Part shown: piece by piece, positions 9,134-19,129 of the stretch
Layout of the letters: every line of letters starts with the position of its first letter
Position numbering within the stretch: the first letter of the stretch is position 1
Source of the DNA: Lysobacter avium
GTDB lineage: Bacteria; Pseudomonadota; Gammaproteobacteria; Xanthomonadales; Xanthomonadaceae
Direction of reading: 5' to 3'
Assembly (NCBI RefSeq): GCF_015209745.1
Contig: NZ_CP063657.1
Span: forward strand, 1,426,001-1,490,000
DNA: 64,000 nucleotides
Position numbers and translations under genes: made by a program
The notes under the pieces: model-generated
Seen by the model: only the letters and a program-made list of their open reading frames with translations
Databases searched by the model: none
What the model was told of the DNA's origin: nothing

Positions 9134-12100
9134 GTGCTCTACCGTCTCATCGAGTTTTCCCTGCGCCAGCGCCTGCTGGTGCTTTTGGCGGCGCTGGCGG
9201 TCTGCATTGCCGGCGCGATGGCCTTCATGCGCTTGCCCATCGACGCATTCCCCGACATCTCGCCGACGCAGGTGAAGCTGGTGCTCAAGGCGCCCGGCCT
9301 GACCCCCGAGGAAGTCGAGGCCCGCGTCATCACGCCCCTGGAGATGGAGTTGCTGGGCGTGCCCAGCGCGGTGATGTTGCGATCGGCGGCGAAGTACGCC
9401 ATTGCCGACATCACGCTCGATTTTGCCGAAGGCACCGACCTTTACTGGGCCCGGCAGCAGGTGGCGGAGCGGTTTGCCAACGTGGCTCCCGACCTTCCCG
9501 AGGACGTGAGCGGCGGACTCGCACCGATTTCCACTCCGCTGTCGGACGTGTTCATGTTCACCATCGAGGGCGGCGGCCTGAACCTGCAGGAGCGCCGCAG
9601 CCTGCTGGACTGGACCATTCGCCCCGCGCTGCGCACGATACCGGGGGTCGCCGACGTGAACGTCCTGGGCGGTGAAGCCAAGAGCTTTGTCGTGGTCCCC
9701 AACCGGGGCCGGCTGACCGCCAACGGGCTGGCGTCGCAGGATCTCGTGGACGCCTTGCAACGCAACAACCGCAATGACGGTGCAGGCCGGCTGCAGTCCG
9801 GCGAATCGGCACTCATCGTTCGTGCCGAAGGCGCCCTGCAGACCGTCGGCGACATCGGCAACGTGGTGGTCAAGCCCGGTGCCCAGGCGTTGCGGATCCG
9901 GGATCTTGCCGAGGTTCGCGTGGAGGGCCTGACCCGGTACGGCGCGGTCGTCCGCGACGGCGAAGGCGAGGCCGTCCAGGGAATCGTCGTGGCGTTGCGC
10001 GGCGCCGACGCGTCGCAACTGATCAGGAATGTGGAAGCGCGGCTTGAGGAAATCCAGCCGAGCCTGCCGGCGGGCGTGGAGATCGACACCTTCTACAACC
10101 GCAGTGCCCTGATCACCCGGGCGGTCGGCACTGTCGAGCGTGCGCTGCTGGAAGCCACGGCACTGGTGGTCATCCTGCTGCTGCTTTTTCTCGGCAACCT
10201 GAGGGCGGCGGTCGTGGTCGGGCTCATACTCCCAATCGCGGCACTTTCCACGTTCCTGCTGATGTATCTCACGGGACAGAGCGCCAATCTGATGAGCCTG
10301 GGCGGCCTGGCCATCGCCGTGGGATTGCTGGTGGACGCAGCGGTGGTGGTCATCGAGAACACCGTCACCCGCCTCGACCCCGACGCGCCGGGCGCGCACC
10401 TGCCCCACCTGCATCGCGTGTTCGCCGCCACCCGCGAGGTCGCCATGCCGGTCGCTGCAGGCATGCTCATCATTTCCCTGACCTTTGTGCCGCTGCTGAC
10501 CCTGCAGGGCCTGGAGGGCAAGCTTTTCGCTCCCGTGGCGCTGACCATCGTTTTTGCGCTGGGCGCCTCGCTGCTGGCGTCGCTCACCGTGATACCGGTG
10601 CTGGCCTCCTTCCTTATGAAGGAGGGTGCCCACGGTGATCCGTGGCTGGTGCGCAAGATCGACGGCATCTATCGGCCACTGCTCGACAAGGCTCTGGCCA
10701 AGCCTGCCTACGTTTTTTCGGCCAGTGCCCTCGCCCTGCTGCTGGGCGTGGTGGCCTATACCGGCACCGGCAAGAGCTTCATGCCGACCATGGATGAGGG
10801 CGACGTGCTGATCCAGTTGGTGAAATCACCCTCGATCTCGCTGGAGCGCTCACTGGAGCTTGAGCTCGCCGTGGAGAAAGCGATCATGGACGAGGTCCCG
10901 GAGGTCGCCCACATCGTTTCCCGGGTCGGCTCCGACGAGCTGGGCCTGGACCCGATGGGACTCAACGAAAGCGACATGTTCCTGGAGCTCAAACCCAAGA
11001 AGGAGTGGCGCGTGCGCGACAAGGACTGGCTGACCGGGGAACTGCGCAAGGTGCTCGCCCGCTTCCCCGGCATCGAGTACGGCTTCACCCAGCCCATCGA
11101 CATGCGCGTCGCCGAAATGCTGACCGGAAGCCGTGGCGACCTGGCGGTGAAGATCTTCGGTCCCGACCTGACGGTGCTGGGCGAGCTCGCCCAACGCGTC
11201 GCGGTCCTGGTGGAGGAAACCGATGGTGCAGAAGACGTCCTGACCCAGACCACCGAAGGGGTGGATTACCTGAAAGTCGAGATCGACGCGTTGGCCGCCG
11301 GGCGACAGGGTCTTGCAGTGGCCGATGTGCAGGACGAACTGCGCGCCCAGCTTGAAGGCGTCGATGCGGGGATGGTGATCGAGCCCGATCGCAGGACGCC
11401 GATCATCGTGCGCGGCAACGACGACATCCGGCTGTCTGCAGAGCTCTTCTCGCGGATGCAGGTCAGCCTGCCGCAAGGCGGCGATGTACCGCTGTCGAGC
11501 ATTGCCCGCATCGTGGGCGGCAACGGACCGGTGATGATCGATCGCGAGCACGGTTCGCGCTACGCGCTGGTGCAGGCCAACGTGGACGGACGTGACCTGG
11601 TCGGCTTTGTCGAGGAAGCGAAGGCCGCGGTGGCTCAGGAGATCCCGTTGCCGGCAGGCTATCGGCTGGAATGGGGCGGCCAGTTCGAGAACCAGCAACG
11701 CGCCGCAGCGCGTCTGGCCCTGGTGGTCCCGGCAGCGTTGGGACTGATTTTTCTGGTCCTGTTCATGACGTTCGGCTCCGCGCGACAGGCGTTGCTGGTG
11801 CTGTTCAACATCCCATTCGCACTGGTCGGCGGCATGGTGGCCCTCTGGCTTTCAGGCGAATACCTGTCGGTGCCGGCGTCGGTCGGCTTCATCGCACTGC
11901 TTGGCATCGCGGTGCTGAACGGGCTGGTGCTTGTCACCCGATTCAACCAGCTCCACGACCAGGGCCTGGACATCACCACGGTCGTGCGCGAAGGCGCATG
12001 GCGACGGGTCCGACCGGTGCTCATGACGGCAAGCATCGCCGCCTTCGGCCTGGTTCCACTGCTCCTTGCCACCGGCCCGGGCTCGGAGATACAGCGCCCG

Positions 12101-12226
12101 CTCGCCATCGTGGTGATCGGTGGCCTGGTCAGCGCCACCGCCCTGACCCTGCTGCTGATGCCCTTGCTGTACCGCCGCTACGGCTTGCCGCCGGTGTCCA
12201 AATCCGACAGGAGTGCAGCGCCATGA
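9134..12226 (+). CDS. Heavy-metal-type RND efflux pump (CzcA/CusA family)
   Basis: A 1030-residue inner-membrane proton-driven transporter starting with GTG. It has the full RND layout: TM1 at about residues 12-30, a large periplasmic loop, TM2-6 around 335-475, a second loop, and TM7-12 to about 1015. The TM4 proton-relay segment reads V-D-A-A-V-V-V-I-E-N, with the Asp and Glu typical of heavy-metal efflux RND pumps. The cation is not certain: the D-A-A-V-V pattern is closer to the Cu/Ag-type than to the D-G-A-V-V of classical Co/Zn/Cd pumps. Its stop overlaps the DUF3240-like start as ATGA. Confidence 0.93.
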   Translation: MLYRLIEFSLRQRLLVLLAALAVCIAGAMAFMRLPIDAFPDISPTQVKLVLKAPGLTPEEVEARVITPLEMELLGVPSAVMLRSAAKYAIADITLDFAEGTDLYWARQQVAERFANVAPDLPEDVSGGLAPISTPLSDVFMFTIEGGGLNLQERRSLLDWTIRPALRTIPGVADVNVLGGEAKSFVVVPNRGRLTANGLASQDLVDALQRNNRNDGAGRLQSGESALIVRAEGALQTVGDIGNVVVKPGAQALRIRDLAEVRVEGLTRYGAVVRDGEGEAVQGIVVALRGADASQLIRNVEARLEEIQPSLPAGVEIDTFYNRSALITRAVGTVERALLEATALVVILLLLFLGNLRAAVVVGLILPIAALSTFLLMYLTGQSANLMSLGGLAIAVGLLVDAAVVVIENTVTRLDPDAPGAHLPHLHRVFAATREVAMPVAAGMLIISLTFVPLLTLQGLEGKLFAPVALTIVFALGASLLASLTVIPVLASFLMKEGAHGDPWLVRKIDGIYRPLLDKALAKPAYVFSASALALLLGVVAYTGTGKSFMPTMDEGDVLIQLVKSPSISLERSLELELAVEKAIMDEVPEVAHIVSRVGSDELGLDPMGLNESDMFLELKPKKEWRVRDKDWLTGELRKVLARFPGIEYGFTQPIDMRVAEMLTGSRGDLAVKIFGPDLTVLGELAQRVAVLVEETDGAEDVLTQTTEGVDYLKVEIDALAAGRQGLAVADVQDELRAQLEGVDAGMVIEPDRRTPIIVRGNDDIRLSAELFSRMQVSLPQGGDVPLSSIARIVGGNGPVMIDREHGSRYALVQANVDGRDLVGFVEEAKAAVAQEIPLPAGYRLEWGGQFENQQRAAARLALVVPAALGLIFLVLFMTFGSARQALLVLFNIPFALVGGMVALWLSGEYLSVPASVGFIALLGIAVLNGLVLVTRFNQLHDQGLDITTVVREGAWRRVRPVLMTASIAAFGLVPLLLATGPGSEIQRPLAIVVIGGLVSATALTLLLMPLLYRRYGLPPVSKSDRSAAP

Positions 12227-12528
12227 GCGACTGGATCCGACTGAACATGGTGTTCCCGCCCCGGCTTGAGACACCGCTGACCGAAGCACTGAGTTCCGAC
12301 CCATCCATTCCGGGCTACACCCTTTTCCACGCCGAGGCCCATACCGGCGACTTCGCCGGCGCCTCGGATGCCGAGCGGGTCCGCGGCCGCGTGGACAGGC
12401 GCGTGTTGTGGGTGGTGATCCCCGCGGACAGGAAGGACGACGTTCTGCGCTTGATGCGCGAGCACGTGGACGCCGGCGCCCTGCGCTGGTGGACCGAAGC
12501 GGTAGTGGAAACAGGGCTGCTGGGATGA
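12223..12528 (+). CDS. Small DUF3240 / P-II-like protein of the metal efflux operon
   Basis: A 101-residue soluble protein without signal peptide. It resembles the DUF3240 family, small alpha/beta proteins with a P-II-like fold often encoded beside CzcA-type pumps. The pattern is a beta-strand (L-N-M-V-F-P-P), a helix, strands around H-A-E-A-H-T-G-D-F, and a C-terminal R-W-W-T-E-A-V-V-E-T-G strand. The middle segment R-V-R-G-R-V-D-R-R-V-L-W-V-V-I fits the P-II-like repeat. The gene overlaps both neighbours by four bases, so it is translated with the pump. A regulatory or metal-sensing role is inferred from context only. Confidence 0.7.
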   Translation: MSDWIRLNMVFPPRLETPLTEALSSDPSIPGYTLFHAEAHTGDFAGASDAERVRGRVDRRVLWVVIPADRKDDVLRLMREHVDAGALRWWTEAVVETGLLG

Positions 12529-13760
12529 AGCGGATTGCATCAATGGCGCTCCTTTTGGCGTTGACCACGCCGATTGTGCAAGCGCAGGACTGGCTGCCCG
12601 ATCCCGCTTTGGTGGAGGCCGCTATCGCCGAGCAACCTGGCGTCCGCGCAGCGATGCGCCGCACCGACGCCGCCGGAGCGCAGGCGCGTGCCCGCGCCGT
12701 GGGCCCGCACGAGTTCGAAGTGAGCGCCATTGCGCAGGAACGCAAGATCGATGTCGATGACGGGACGGAACGTTACGACGAATATGAAGCGCAACTGGGA
12801 CGCGCCTTTCGATGGCCGGGCAAAGTGGCACTGGACCGCCAGATCGGCGAATACGGCATAAGCGCCAGCGAGCTCCGGCTGGACGATGCACGGCACGAAG
12901 CCGCGCGCGTATTCCTGAAGTACTGGCTGGACTGGCTGCGCGCCAGCGAACAGTCGGCGGAGGCCGCCGAGCAGTTCGAGTCGCTGAGCCGCGAGCGCAC
13001 TGCGCTGGCGCGCCGGGTGCAGTTGGGCGATGCCGCGGCGAAAGATCTCGACCTGCTGGATGTTGAACTTGCCCAGGCGGACGCCACGCGACTTGCCATG
13101 AACGGAGCGCTCGTGGACGCTGAGGCTGCCATCGCACATGACTTCCCCACCCTGCCCTTGCCGGAGCGTGTCCCTGCTTTGGGCGATCCGCAGGAGTTGC
13201 CCGAGACACCGGCGGCCTGGGTGAACCGTATTGTCCAGCGCAGCCACGAAATTGGCGCGCTGGAAGCAGATGCCATGCAGGCTGACGCGCTCGCCGCTCG
13301 CAGCCGTGCGGACCGCCTGCCCGACCCCACCCTTGCCCTGCGATTGATGAATGATCGGGGGGGGGCCGAGCGCGTGGTCGGCCTCGTATTCACCATGCCC
13401 GTGGGCGGACGCCACCGCTCCGCCCTGGCCAGCGCCGACGGCGCCAGCGCCGCCGCATTGCACGGTGATGCCCAGGCGAAGCGTCGCGAGATCGAGCGCG
13501 AGGCCGAGCAGGCCGTACGCAAGGTCGAGCAGGCGCGCATGCAGTGGCTTGCCCAGCAGCGCGCCCTGAGCGCCAGCGATGGCGCCCGCAAGCGCATGCG
13601 TCGCGGCTGGGAGCTGGGCGAATTATCACTGGCGGAGTGGCTGCTCGCCGAGCGTACCCATCGGCAGATCGCCCTGGCAGAAGCCTCGGCCCGAGCCGAC
13701 GCCGAGGAGGCGCGACTGGGGGTCCTGGTCGACAGCCACGAGCTTTGGCACGCCGATTAG
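12525..13760 (+). CDS. Outer-membrane efflux protein of the metal RND system (CzcC-like)
   Basis: A 411-residue OEP-family protein. A 20-residue signal peptide ends in V-Q-A-Q, with no lipobox Cys, and the rest is mainly long coiled helices (for example E-Q-S-A-E-A-A-E-Q-F-E-S-L). The ATG overlaps the preceding stop (ATGA). A run of nine G bases at 13357-13365 lies inside the coding frame. The gene ends convergently with the next gene, the two stop codons sharing bases. It completes the tripartite pump with the adaptor and RND protein; C-last order differs from the usual C-B-A order. Confidence 0.85.
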   Translation: MKRIASMALLLALTTPIVQAQDWLPDPALVEAAIAEQPGVRAAMRRTDAAGAQARARAVGPHEFEVSAIAQERKIDVDDGTERYDEYEAQLGRAFRWPGKVALDRQIGEYGISASELRLDDARHEAARVFLKYWLDWLRASEQSAEAAEQFESLSRERTALARRVQLGDAAAKDLDLLDVELAQADATRLAMNGALVDAEAAIAHDFPTLPLPERVPALGDPQELPETPAAWVNRIVQRSHEIGALEADAMQADALAARSRADRLPDPTLALRLMNDRGGAERVVGLVFTMPVGGRHRSALASADGASAAALHGDAQAKRREIEREAEQAVRKVEQARMQWLAQQRALSASDGARKRMRRGWELGELSLAEWLLAERTHRQIALAEASARADAEEARLGVLVDSHELWHAD

Positions 13761-15313
13761 CCGCGGTTGGCGCCTATGATGCGCTCGAATTCCAGCTCCT
13801 TCAGCAAGCCCGCATGGTCGCGATGCACGAACGCCGCGGCCAGCTCGCGTCCGCGCTTGAGGTAGCTGATGGTGCAGTCTCGCTTCGAAAGGTCGCCGTC
13901 CAGCCGGACATCGTCGAAGCCCGTCGCGTGGCCGACGTAGGACAGGCCGAACCCGTGTTGCTCGGTCCAGAAAAAGGGCACGGCGTCGTAGCGTTTCCTG
14001 CGACCCAGCATGTTCAACGCAGCGGTCTGTCCCTGGTGTTCGGCGACCACCCAGTGCTCGATGCGCACGCGTTCGCCGGTCAGCGGTCCCGGCCACAGGG
14101 CAATGTCGCCCGCGGCGTAGATTCCCGGCGCACTCGTCTGCAGATATCGGTCGACGATGACGCCACGATCGACCGCAAGCCCCGCCGCTTCGGCCAGTTC
14201 CAGCCGCGGGCACACACCGATGCCGACCACCACCAGATCGGCTTGCAGGGTCTCCTCGTTGGTCAGGATGACCTCGTCTTCGTTGATCGTGCTGGCAGTG
14301 GTTTCGAGGTGGAAAATCACCCCTTTCTTCTCGTGCAGTTGCTGCAGGAAGGCACCGAGCTCCTTCCCCAACACGTTGGCCATCAGACCGGTTTCGCGCC
14401 CGACGACGTGCACTTCGATGCCGCGCGCGCACAGGGCTGAGGCGACCTCCAGCCCGATAAAGCTGGCGCCGATGATCACCGCGGTTTTTGCGCTTCTCGC
14501 TTGCGTGAGAAGGCGGTGGCAGTCGGCGGCACTGCGCAGGTAGTGCACGTGGGGAAGGGACGCGCCCGGCACGTCCAGCTTGACCGGTTCCGCACCTGTG
14601 GCGATCAGCAACGCTTCATACGCAACGCGCTCACCGTCCGCGAGCTCCACCTCATGCTCGGCCACATGGACGCGCTCAACCCGCGTTCCCAACCGCAGGT
14701 CGATGGCGTTGTCGCGGTAGAACTGCGACGGATGCAGGTCGTTGGCGTCCTCCTTGATGTTGCCGCTGAGCACGCCCTTGGACAGGTTGGTACGGTCGTA
14801 GGGCGCGGCGTCATCGGCGCTCAGCATGGCGACCGGCCCGGTGTAACCCTCGCGTCGCAGCGTCTGGGCTGCGCACAATCCGGCCGCTCCTCCGCCGATG
14901 ATGACGATCGATGCCGGCAACGCTACCGCTGTGGAATCGCGAGTGGGCTTCAGTGAAGCGCGTGGTTCTGCAGGCCGCTTTCGGGTCACGGTGGCTGTGC
15001 CTGCGGTGACCTCGACCTGGTAGCAGTCCACCGGATCGAGGGCAGGCGGGCGCGATGGCAGGCCGGTGCGCAGGTCAAAACAGGCGTGGTGCCAGGGACA
15101 GCGAACGCCGCCATCCACCACCAGCCCTTCCGCGAGCGGTCCACCCTGGTGGGTGCACACCGCACCGAGGGCGAAAAGCTCCTCGCCCTGCCGGACCAGT
15201 ACGACGGGTTTGGCATCCACATGACCCAGCAGCAGCCCGCCATCGGCAATCTGGTCGATCCGCACGCCGACCGCCAGGTCGGGCCCTTCCAGCGTCTCGG
15301 TGTCGTCCGCCAT
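13757..15313 (-). CDS. Rieske-type ferredoxin / FAD-dependent NAD(P)H reductase fusion (AIF-like)
   Basis: A 518-residue protein. An N-terminal Rieske [2Fe-2S] domain (about residues 8-105) carries C-T-H-Q-G-G-P and C-P-W-H-H, and a pyridine-nucleotide-disulfide-type flavoprotein follows, with FAD motif V-I-I-G-G-G-A-A-G-L, NAD(P) motif V-I-I-G-A-S-F-I-G-L-E and the C-terminal A-A-G-D-I-A FAD contact. This layout matches apoptosis-inducing-factor-like (AIFL) and ferredoxin-reductase families. ATG 15313 was chosen because AGAGGA precedes it by eight bases; a longer reading to 15409 has no good site and would run into the degraded GH94 gene. The partner oxidoreductase is unknown. Confidence 0.9.
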   Translation of the reverse strand: MADDTETLEGPDLAVGVRIDQIADGGLLLGHVDAKPVVLVRQGEELFALGAVCTHQGGPLAEGLVVDGGVRCPWHHACFDLRTGLPSRPPALDPVDCYQVEVTAGTATVTRKRPAEPRASLKPTRDSTAVALPASIVIIGGGAAGLCAAQTLRREGYTGPVAMLSADDAAPYDRTNLSKGVLSGNIKEDANDLHPSQFYRDNAIDLRLGTRVERVHVAEHEVELADGERVAYEALLIATGAEPVKLDVPGASLPHVHYLRSAADCHRLLTQARSAKTAVIIGASFIGLEVASALCARGIEVHVVGRETGLMANVLGKELGAFLQQLHEKKGVIFHLETTASTINEDEVILTNEETLQADLVVVGIGVCPRLELAEAAGLAVDRGVIVDRYLQTSAPGIYAAGDIALWPGPLTGERVRIEHWVVAEHQGQTAALNMLGRRKRYDAVPFFWTEQHGFGLSYVGHATGFDDVRLDGDLSKRDCTISYLKRGRELAAAFVHRDHAGLLKELEFERIIGANRG

Positions 15314-15392
15314 CCCGGTGTCCTCTGTGTTGCCCCCCGTTTCGGTCTCACTCCCGAGCCTGAGCCACCCCGCATTAGATCGCGGTGAATCT

Positions 15393-18300
15393 TTATCCTC
15401 CTGGCGCACCGCTTCCCATGGTCAGATGGACGTGGTGCTGTTGACCGTCATCGCTCAACGGAATCCTCGCAGCATTGCCGCTCAATCCTACCGGCGCGCC
15501 GTCCAGCATGGCGTCGCGGATGCCGCGGGTGGCGCCCGCGGGGTTGTCCAGCTGGATGTGATATTCCGAACCGCGGTGGCGGTAGATCATGGTGAAGCCG
15601 GGCCAGTCCGCGGGAATACAGGGATCCACCAAAAGGTGGTCGCCACGCAACCCGAAGCCGAGCAACGCCTCGATGCCAGCGCGGTATAGCCAGGCGGCGG
15701 AGCCCGTATACCAGGTCCATCCACCGCGCCCGGCCAGGGCGCCGATGGAATAGACATCGGCGCAGGACACGTAGGGCTCAACGCCGAAATGCTCAGCCGC
15801 TTTTGGCGATATCGAATGGCCGACAGGATTGAAGAAATCGAACAGCTCCCAGGCCTTGTCAGCCTCGCCCAGCGCGGCCCAGGCAAAGATCGACCAGATG
15901 CAGCCGTGGGTGTACTGCCCGGCGTTCTCCCGGACGCCGGGCGGATAGGCCTTGATGTAACCCGGGTCGTGGTGGCCGTTCTCGGCGAACGGCGGCGTAA
16001 ACAGCCGCGCTAGGCGGTGGCGCCGGTCAACCAGTTCACGGTCGGTGGCATGCATGGCCGAACGGGCCCGGTCCGGATCGCCAGCGCCCGACATGACGGC
16101 CCAGGATTGCGCGATCGAGTCGATGCGGCACGCCTTCTGGCTGGCACTGCCCAACGGCGTCCCATCGTCGTAGTAGCCGCGCCGGTACCACTGACCGTCC
16201 CAACCTGCGCCTTCCATCGCCGCTTTCACGGTGAAAGGGCACACTCGCCTCAAGAACCTCGACCTCCCCGGTCACTTCCAAGTAGTGCAGCACCGAATAC
16301 GGCAGCCAGAGCCGGTCGTCGGTCATCCGGCTGCGAAGGCCCTTTCCTCCCGGCGGCAACCACCAGTGCTGCACGTCGCCCTCGATGAACTGGCGCGAGG
16401 CGGCACGCAGCAAATGCTCGCGGGCGATGCCCGGGCAAGCGATGCAGAGCGCCATCACATCCTGCAGCTGGTCGCGGAAGCCGTACGCACCGCTGGCCTG
16501 GTAGTACGCCGTGCGCGCCCACATCCGGCAGGAGAGCACCTGGTACAGCAGCCAGTGGTTGAGCAGCAGGTTTGTCGCAGAATCGGGCGTTTCGACTTGG
16601 AGCGTTGCGGTGACATCTGTCCACCTTTGCCGGATCTCGCCCATCACCGCGTCCAGATCCAGGCCGCGAGCGCGCTGGACCAGATCACTGGCGGCATTGG
16701 TTGATTCCGCGTCGCCAATCAGGAAACGCAACTCCCCCGTGGCGCCGGGTCGATCTCCAATACGGACTGTAGCGCGGCGCAGGGATCACGGCCCGCGCCG
16801 CACCAGCCCGACAGTGATCCGCCTGCGTTGAGCGCCGCCGGTCGATCGACCGCGCCATGCGTGCCGAGGAACTCGCCGCGATCGCAGGTGAAAGCCGCCA
16901 TGTCCACGCCGATGTCTGCGAAGGCGACGCGCTCGCCGAATGCCTCGCGCCAGCGATTGACCGCAAACACCGCGCCGGTTTGCGGATCCTGCGACGTCGC
17001 CACATAAGGGCCGGACGCGGTTCCGTTGGGGGCCAATGCCCACTGCAGGTAGCTGGTAACCGCAATGGCCCGACTGCGCCCCGACCCGTTGTCGATGCGC
17101 AGTCGGGAGATTTTGACCGCATACCCAGGCGGTACAAGCTGCAACAATTCGATTCGCAGACCGTCGAAATCGTGCGACCAACTGGTCCAGCCCCTGCCGT
17201 GACGTGTGACGCGATTGCTTGCCGCGCCCGATAGCGGGAGTGGCGTGGCGCTCCACAGGGCGCCGCTGTCGTTGTCACGCAGGTACACGACCTCACAGGC
17301 CTCGTCGGTAACCGGGTCGTTGGGCCAGGGCGTGAGCGGATTTTGCTGGCTGTTGCAGGAGAACGTGTGCCCGCCGCCCTCCGCAGTCGCGATGAAGCCG
17401 AAGTCAGGATTGGCGACGACGTTGCTCCACGGCGACGGGGTGCAGCGATCACCATCGGCGCGGATGAGGTACTCCTCGCCGTCCCCGCTGAAGCCGCCGT
17501 AGCCATTGTCGAACTGCAGGGAAAGCGCCGCAGCGACAAACCCGGCGTGATCGACCGGACGGAGGTCCGCGTTGGTTGGGAGCGCTGTCGGCTCCGGTCC
17601 ATTGATCAGCGGCGCGTCCCACCCGTTTTCCGCCACGGCACGGGTAGCTACCGGCCTGGCCGCGACGCCGCCTGCCGGGACGATCGCCCGGGCCGCGCCG
17701 AGCAACCCTTCGTAGAGGCTCCGGTCAACGCCATCGGAGCGCAGATAGAACGCTTCCGCTTTCGGAAGACCTCCTCCAGCTTCGAGCTTCCGCATCTGCT
17801 CTGCGACGAGATCGACAAGCGACTGATCCCCTGCAGATCCCTTCGCGACACTTCCGCTTGCCAGCAAGACCACGTCCACGCCGATTCCCATCGACTGCCA
17901 GTAGCGTTGCGCGCGCAGCACTTCATCGACACGTTGGGGAGTTTCCTCCCCGTCGATCAGCAGCAGCGCGATCGGACGATCGCCGGATATGCCGGCCGCC
18001 CAGAGAACCGGAGCACCACCGGCCGCCCGGGCCAACGCCTCCGGTGATGTGCGCCACGCCGGGTTGGACACCAGCAGCGCAGCGAGCAAGCCGCACCAGC
18101 GCTCCGCGCAGGCGTGATCGACCTGGAACTTCGTCCTCCTCGCGATTTCGCAAACGCGCGCCTTTTCAGTGACGTGCCCGCAGTGTTCAGCCCCCGGCGA
18201 AGCCCTGGCCAGTGCCAGCGCTTTTACCCGCGTCTGCGCGGCGCAATTCCAGAATGCGATCCTCACCGTGGCACCGGCCGCGATTCGCACGCGGCGCCGC

Positions 18301-19043
18301 AGGCTGATCACGGCGTCCAGTACGTCGCCGCCGCTTCCGCCAAGTACATCGCCGTCGCGCAACGCCAACGCGTTCTCCAGACGGCGTCCGCGACCAAGGA
18401 ATCCGCGGCGATCGCTCTCGTATTCGCAGGTATCGGTCGGCTGGCCTTCCACCCTCGCCACCTGGGCGATCCAGGTTTCCTTCTCGTCGGCGGATTTGCG
18501 GCGCCGGGTGGCGAGCAGCACCCCGCCCTCGGCCACCCACTCGGTGCGCACGAAAAGCTTGTAAAACGCTGGGTGAGATGCGTCCGCGGCGAGGGACCCA
18601 AGAACAGGCTCGCTATAGGAGGTCACCTCGATCACACGCGGCTGTGAGCTGCGATTGGTCATGCTCAGGTGCCGCAGCTCGGCGTCGCGATCGGCAGCCA
18701 CGACCACAGTCATGGAGGTTTCCAATTCGTGCGCGATCCGTCTGCTGGAAAACACCCCATGCGCCGAATCGATGGCCACCTCACCAGCGGGCGAAGACAT
18801 CGGCTGCCGGGTCGGTGACCACACCGCGCCGCTGTCGGCATCGCGCAGCACCAGGTAACTGCCCCACGCATCGCAGGTCGGATCTTCGCGCCACCGGGTC
18901 AACGCCCGGCCGCACCATCGACTCCACCCCGACCCGGCATCGGTCAACATGGTGGTGAATCGACCGTTCGACAGCAGGTGGACACGCTGCACGGCAATCG
19001 TCGCGGCGCTCGTATCGGGCATGTCTGATCCATCGGACCGCAT
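15393..19043 (-). pseudogene. Degraded GH94-type glycoside phosphorylase (1,2-beta-oligoglucan phosphorylase / NdvB C-terminal-like)
   Basis: Three reading segments together cover a GH94 (former glycosyltransferase 36) protein. The first, 774 codons from 19043 to about 16750, contains two similar beta-sandwich halves (each with a L-R-D-x-D-S-G-A-x-W-S motif). The second runs from about 16747 to 16240 in another frame (F-R-D-Q-L-Q-D-V, D-D-R-L-W-L-P-Y). The third runs to 15393 (W-Y-R-R-G-Y-Y-D-D-G-T-P-L-G, G-G-W-T-W-Y-T-G-S). The first break looks like a one-base loss in the C/G run at 16745-16749. At the second, V-P-F is followed almost directly by K-A-A-M-E-G, skipping roughly 100 residues that in GH94 enzymes include the D-W-N-D catalytic-acid region. 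The product therefore cannot be active as read. Confidence 0.85.
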
Positions 19044-19129
19044 GGAGTCTTGATCCTACTCCCCCATCGTTACGCGGCCTTGAAGGTCGATCCGCTACCG
19101 TCGCCGTATCGCAGCGGACGGATACCACG

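Noticed and set aside
8753..10633. 626-codon open frame antisense to the RND pump
   Set aside because: It is a shadow of high-GC coding sequence; its composition (His/Gln/Arg-rich) is typical of antisense frames and the opposite strand encodes an intact pump.
16685..17602. 305-codon minus-strand frame near the GH94 break, considered as a continuation
   Set aside because: It is the third frame; the family sequence continues from the 774-codon frame into the 231-codon frame, not into this one.
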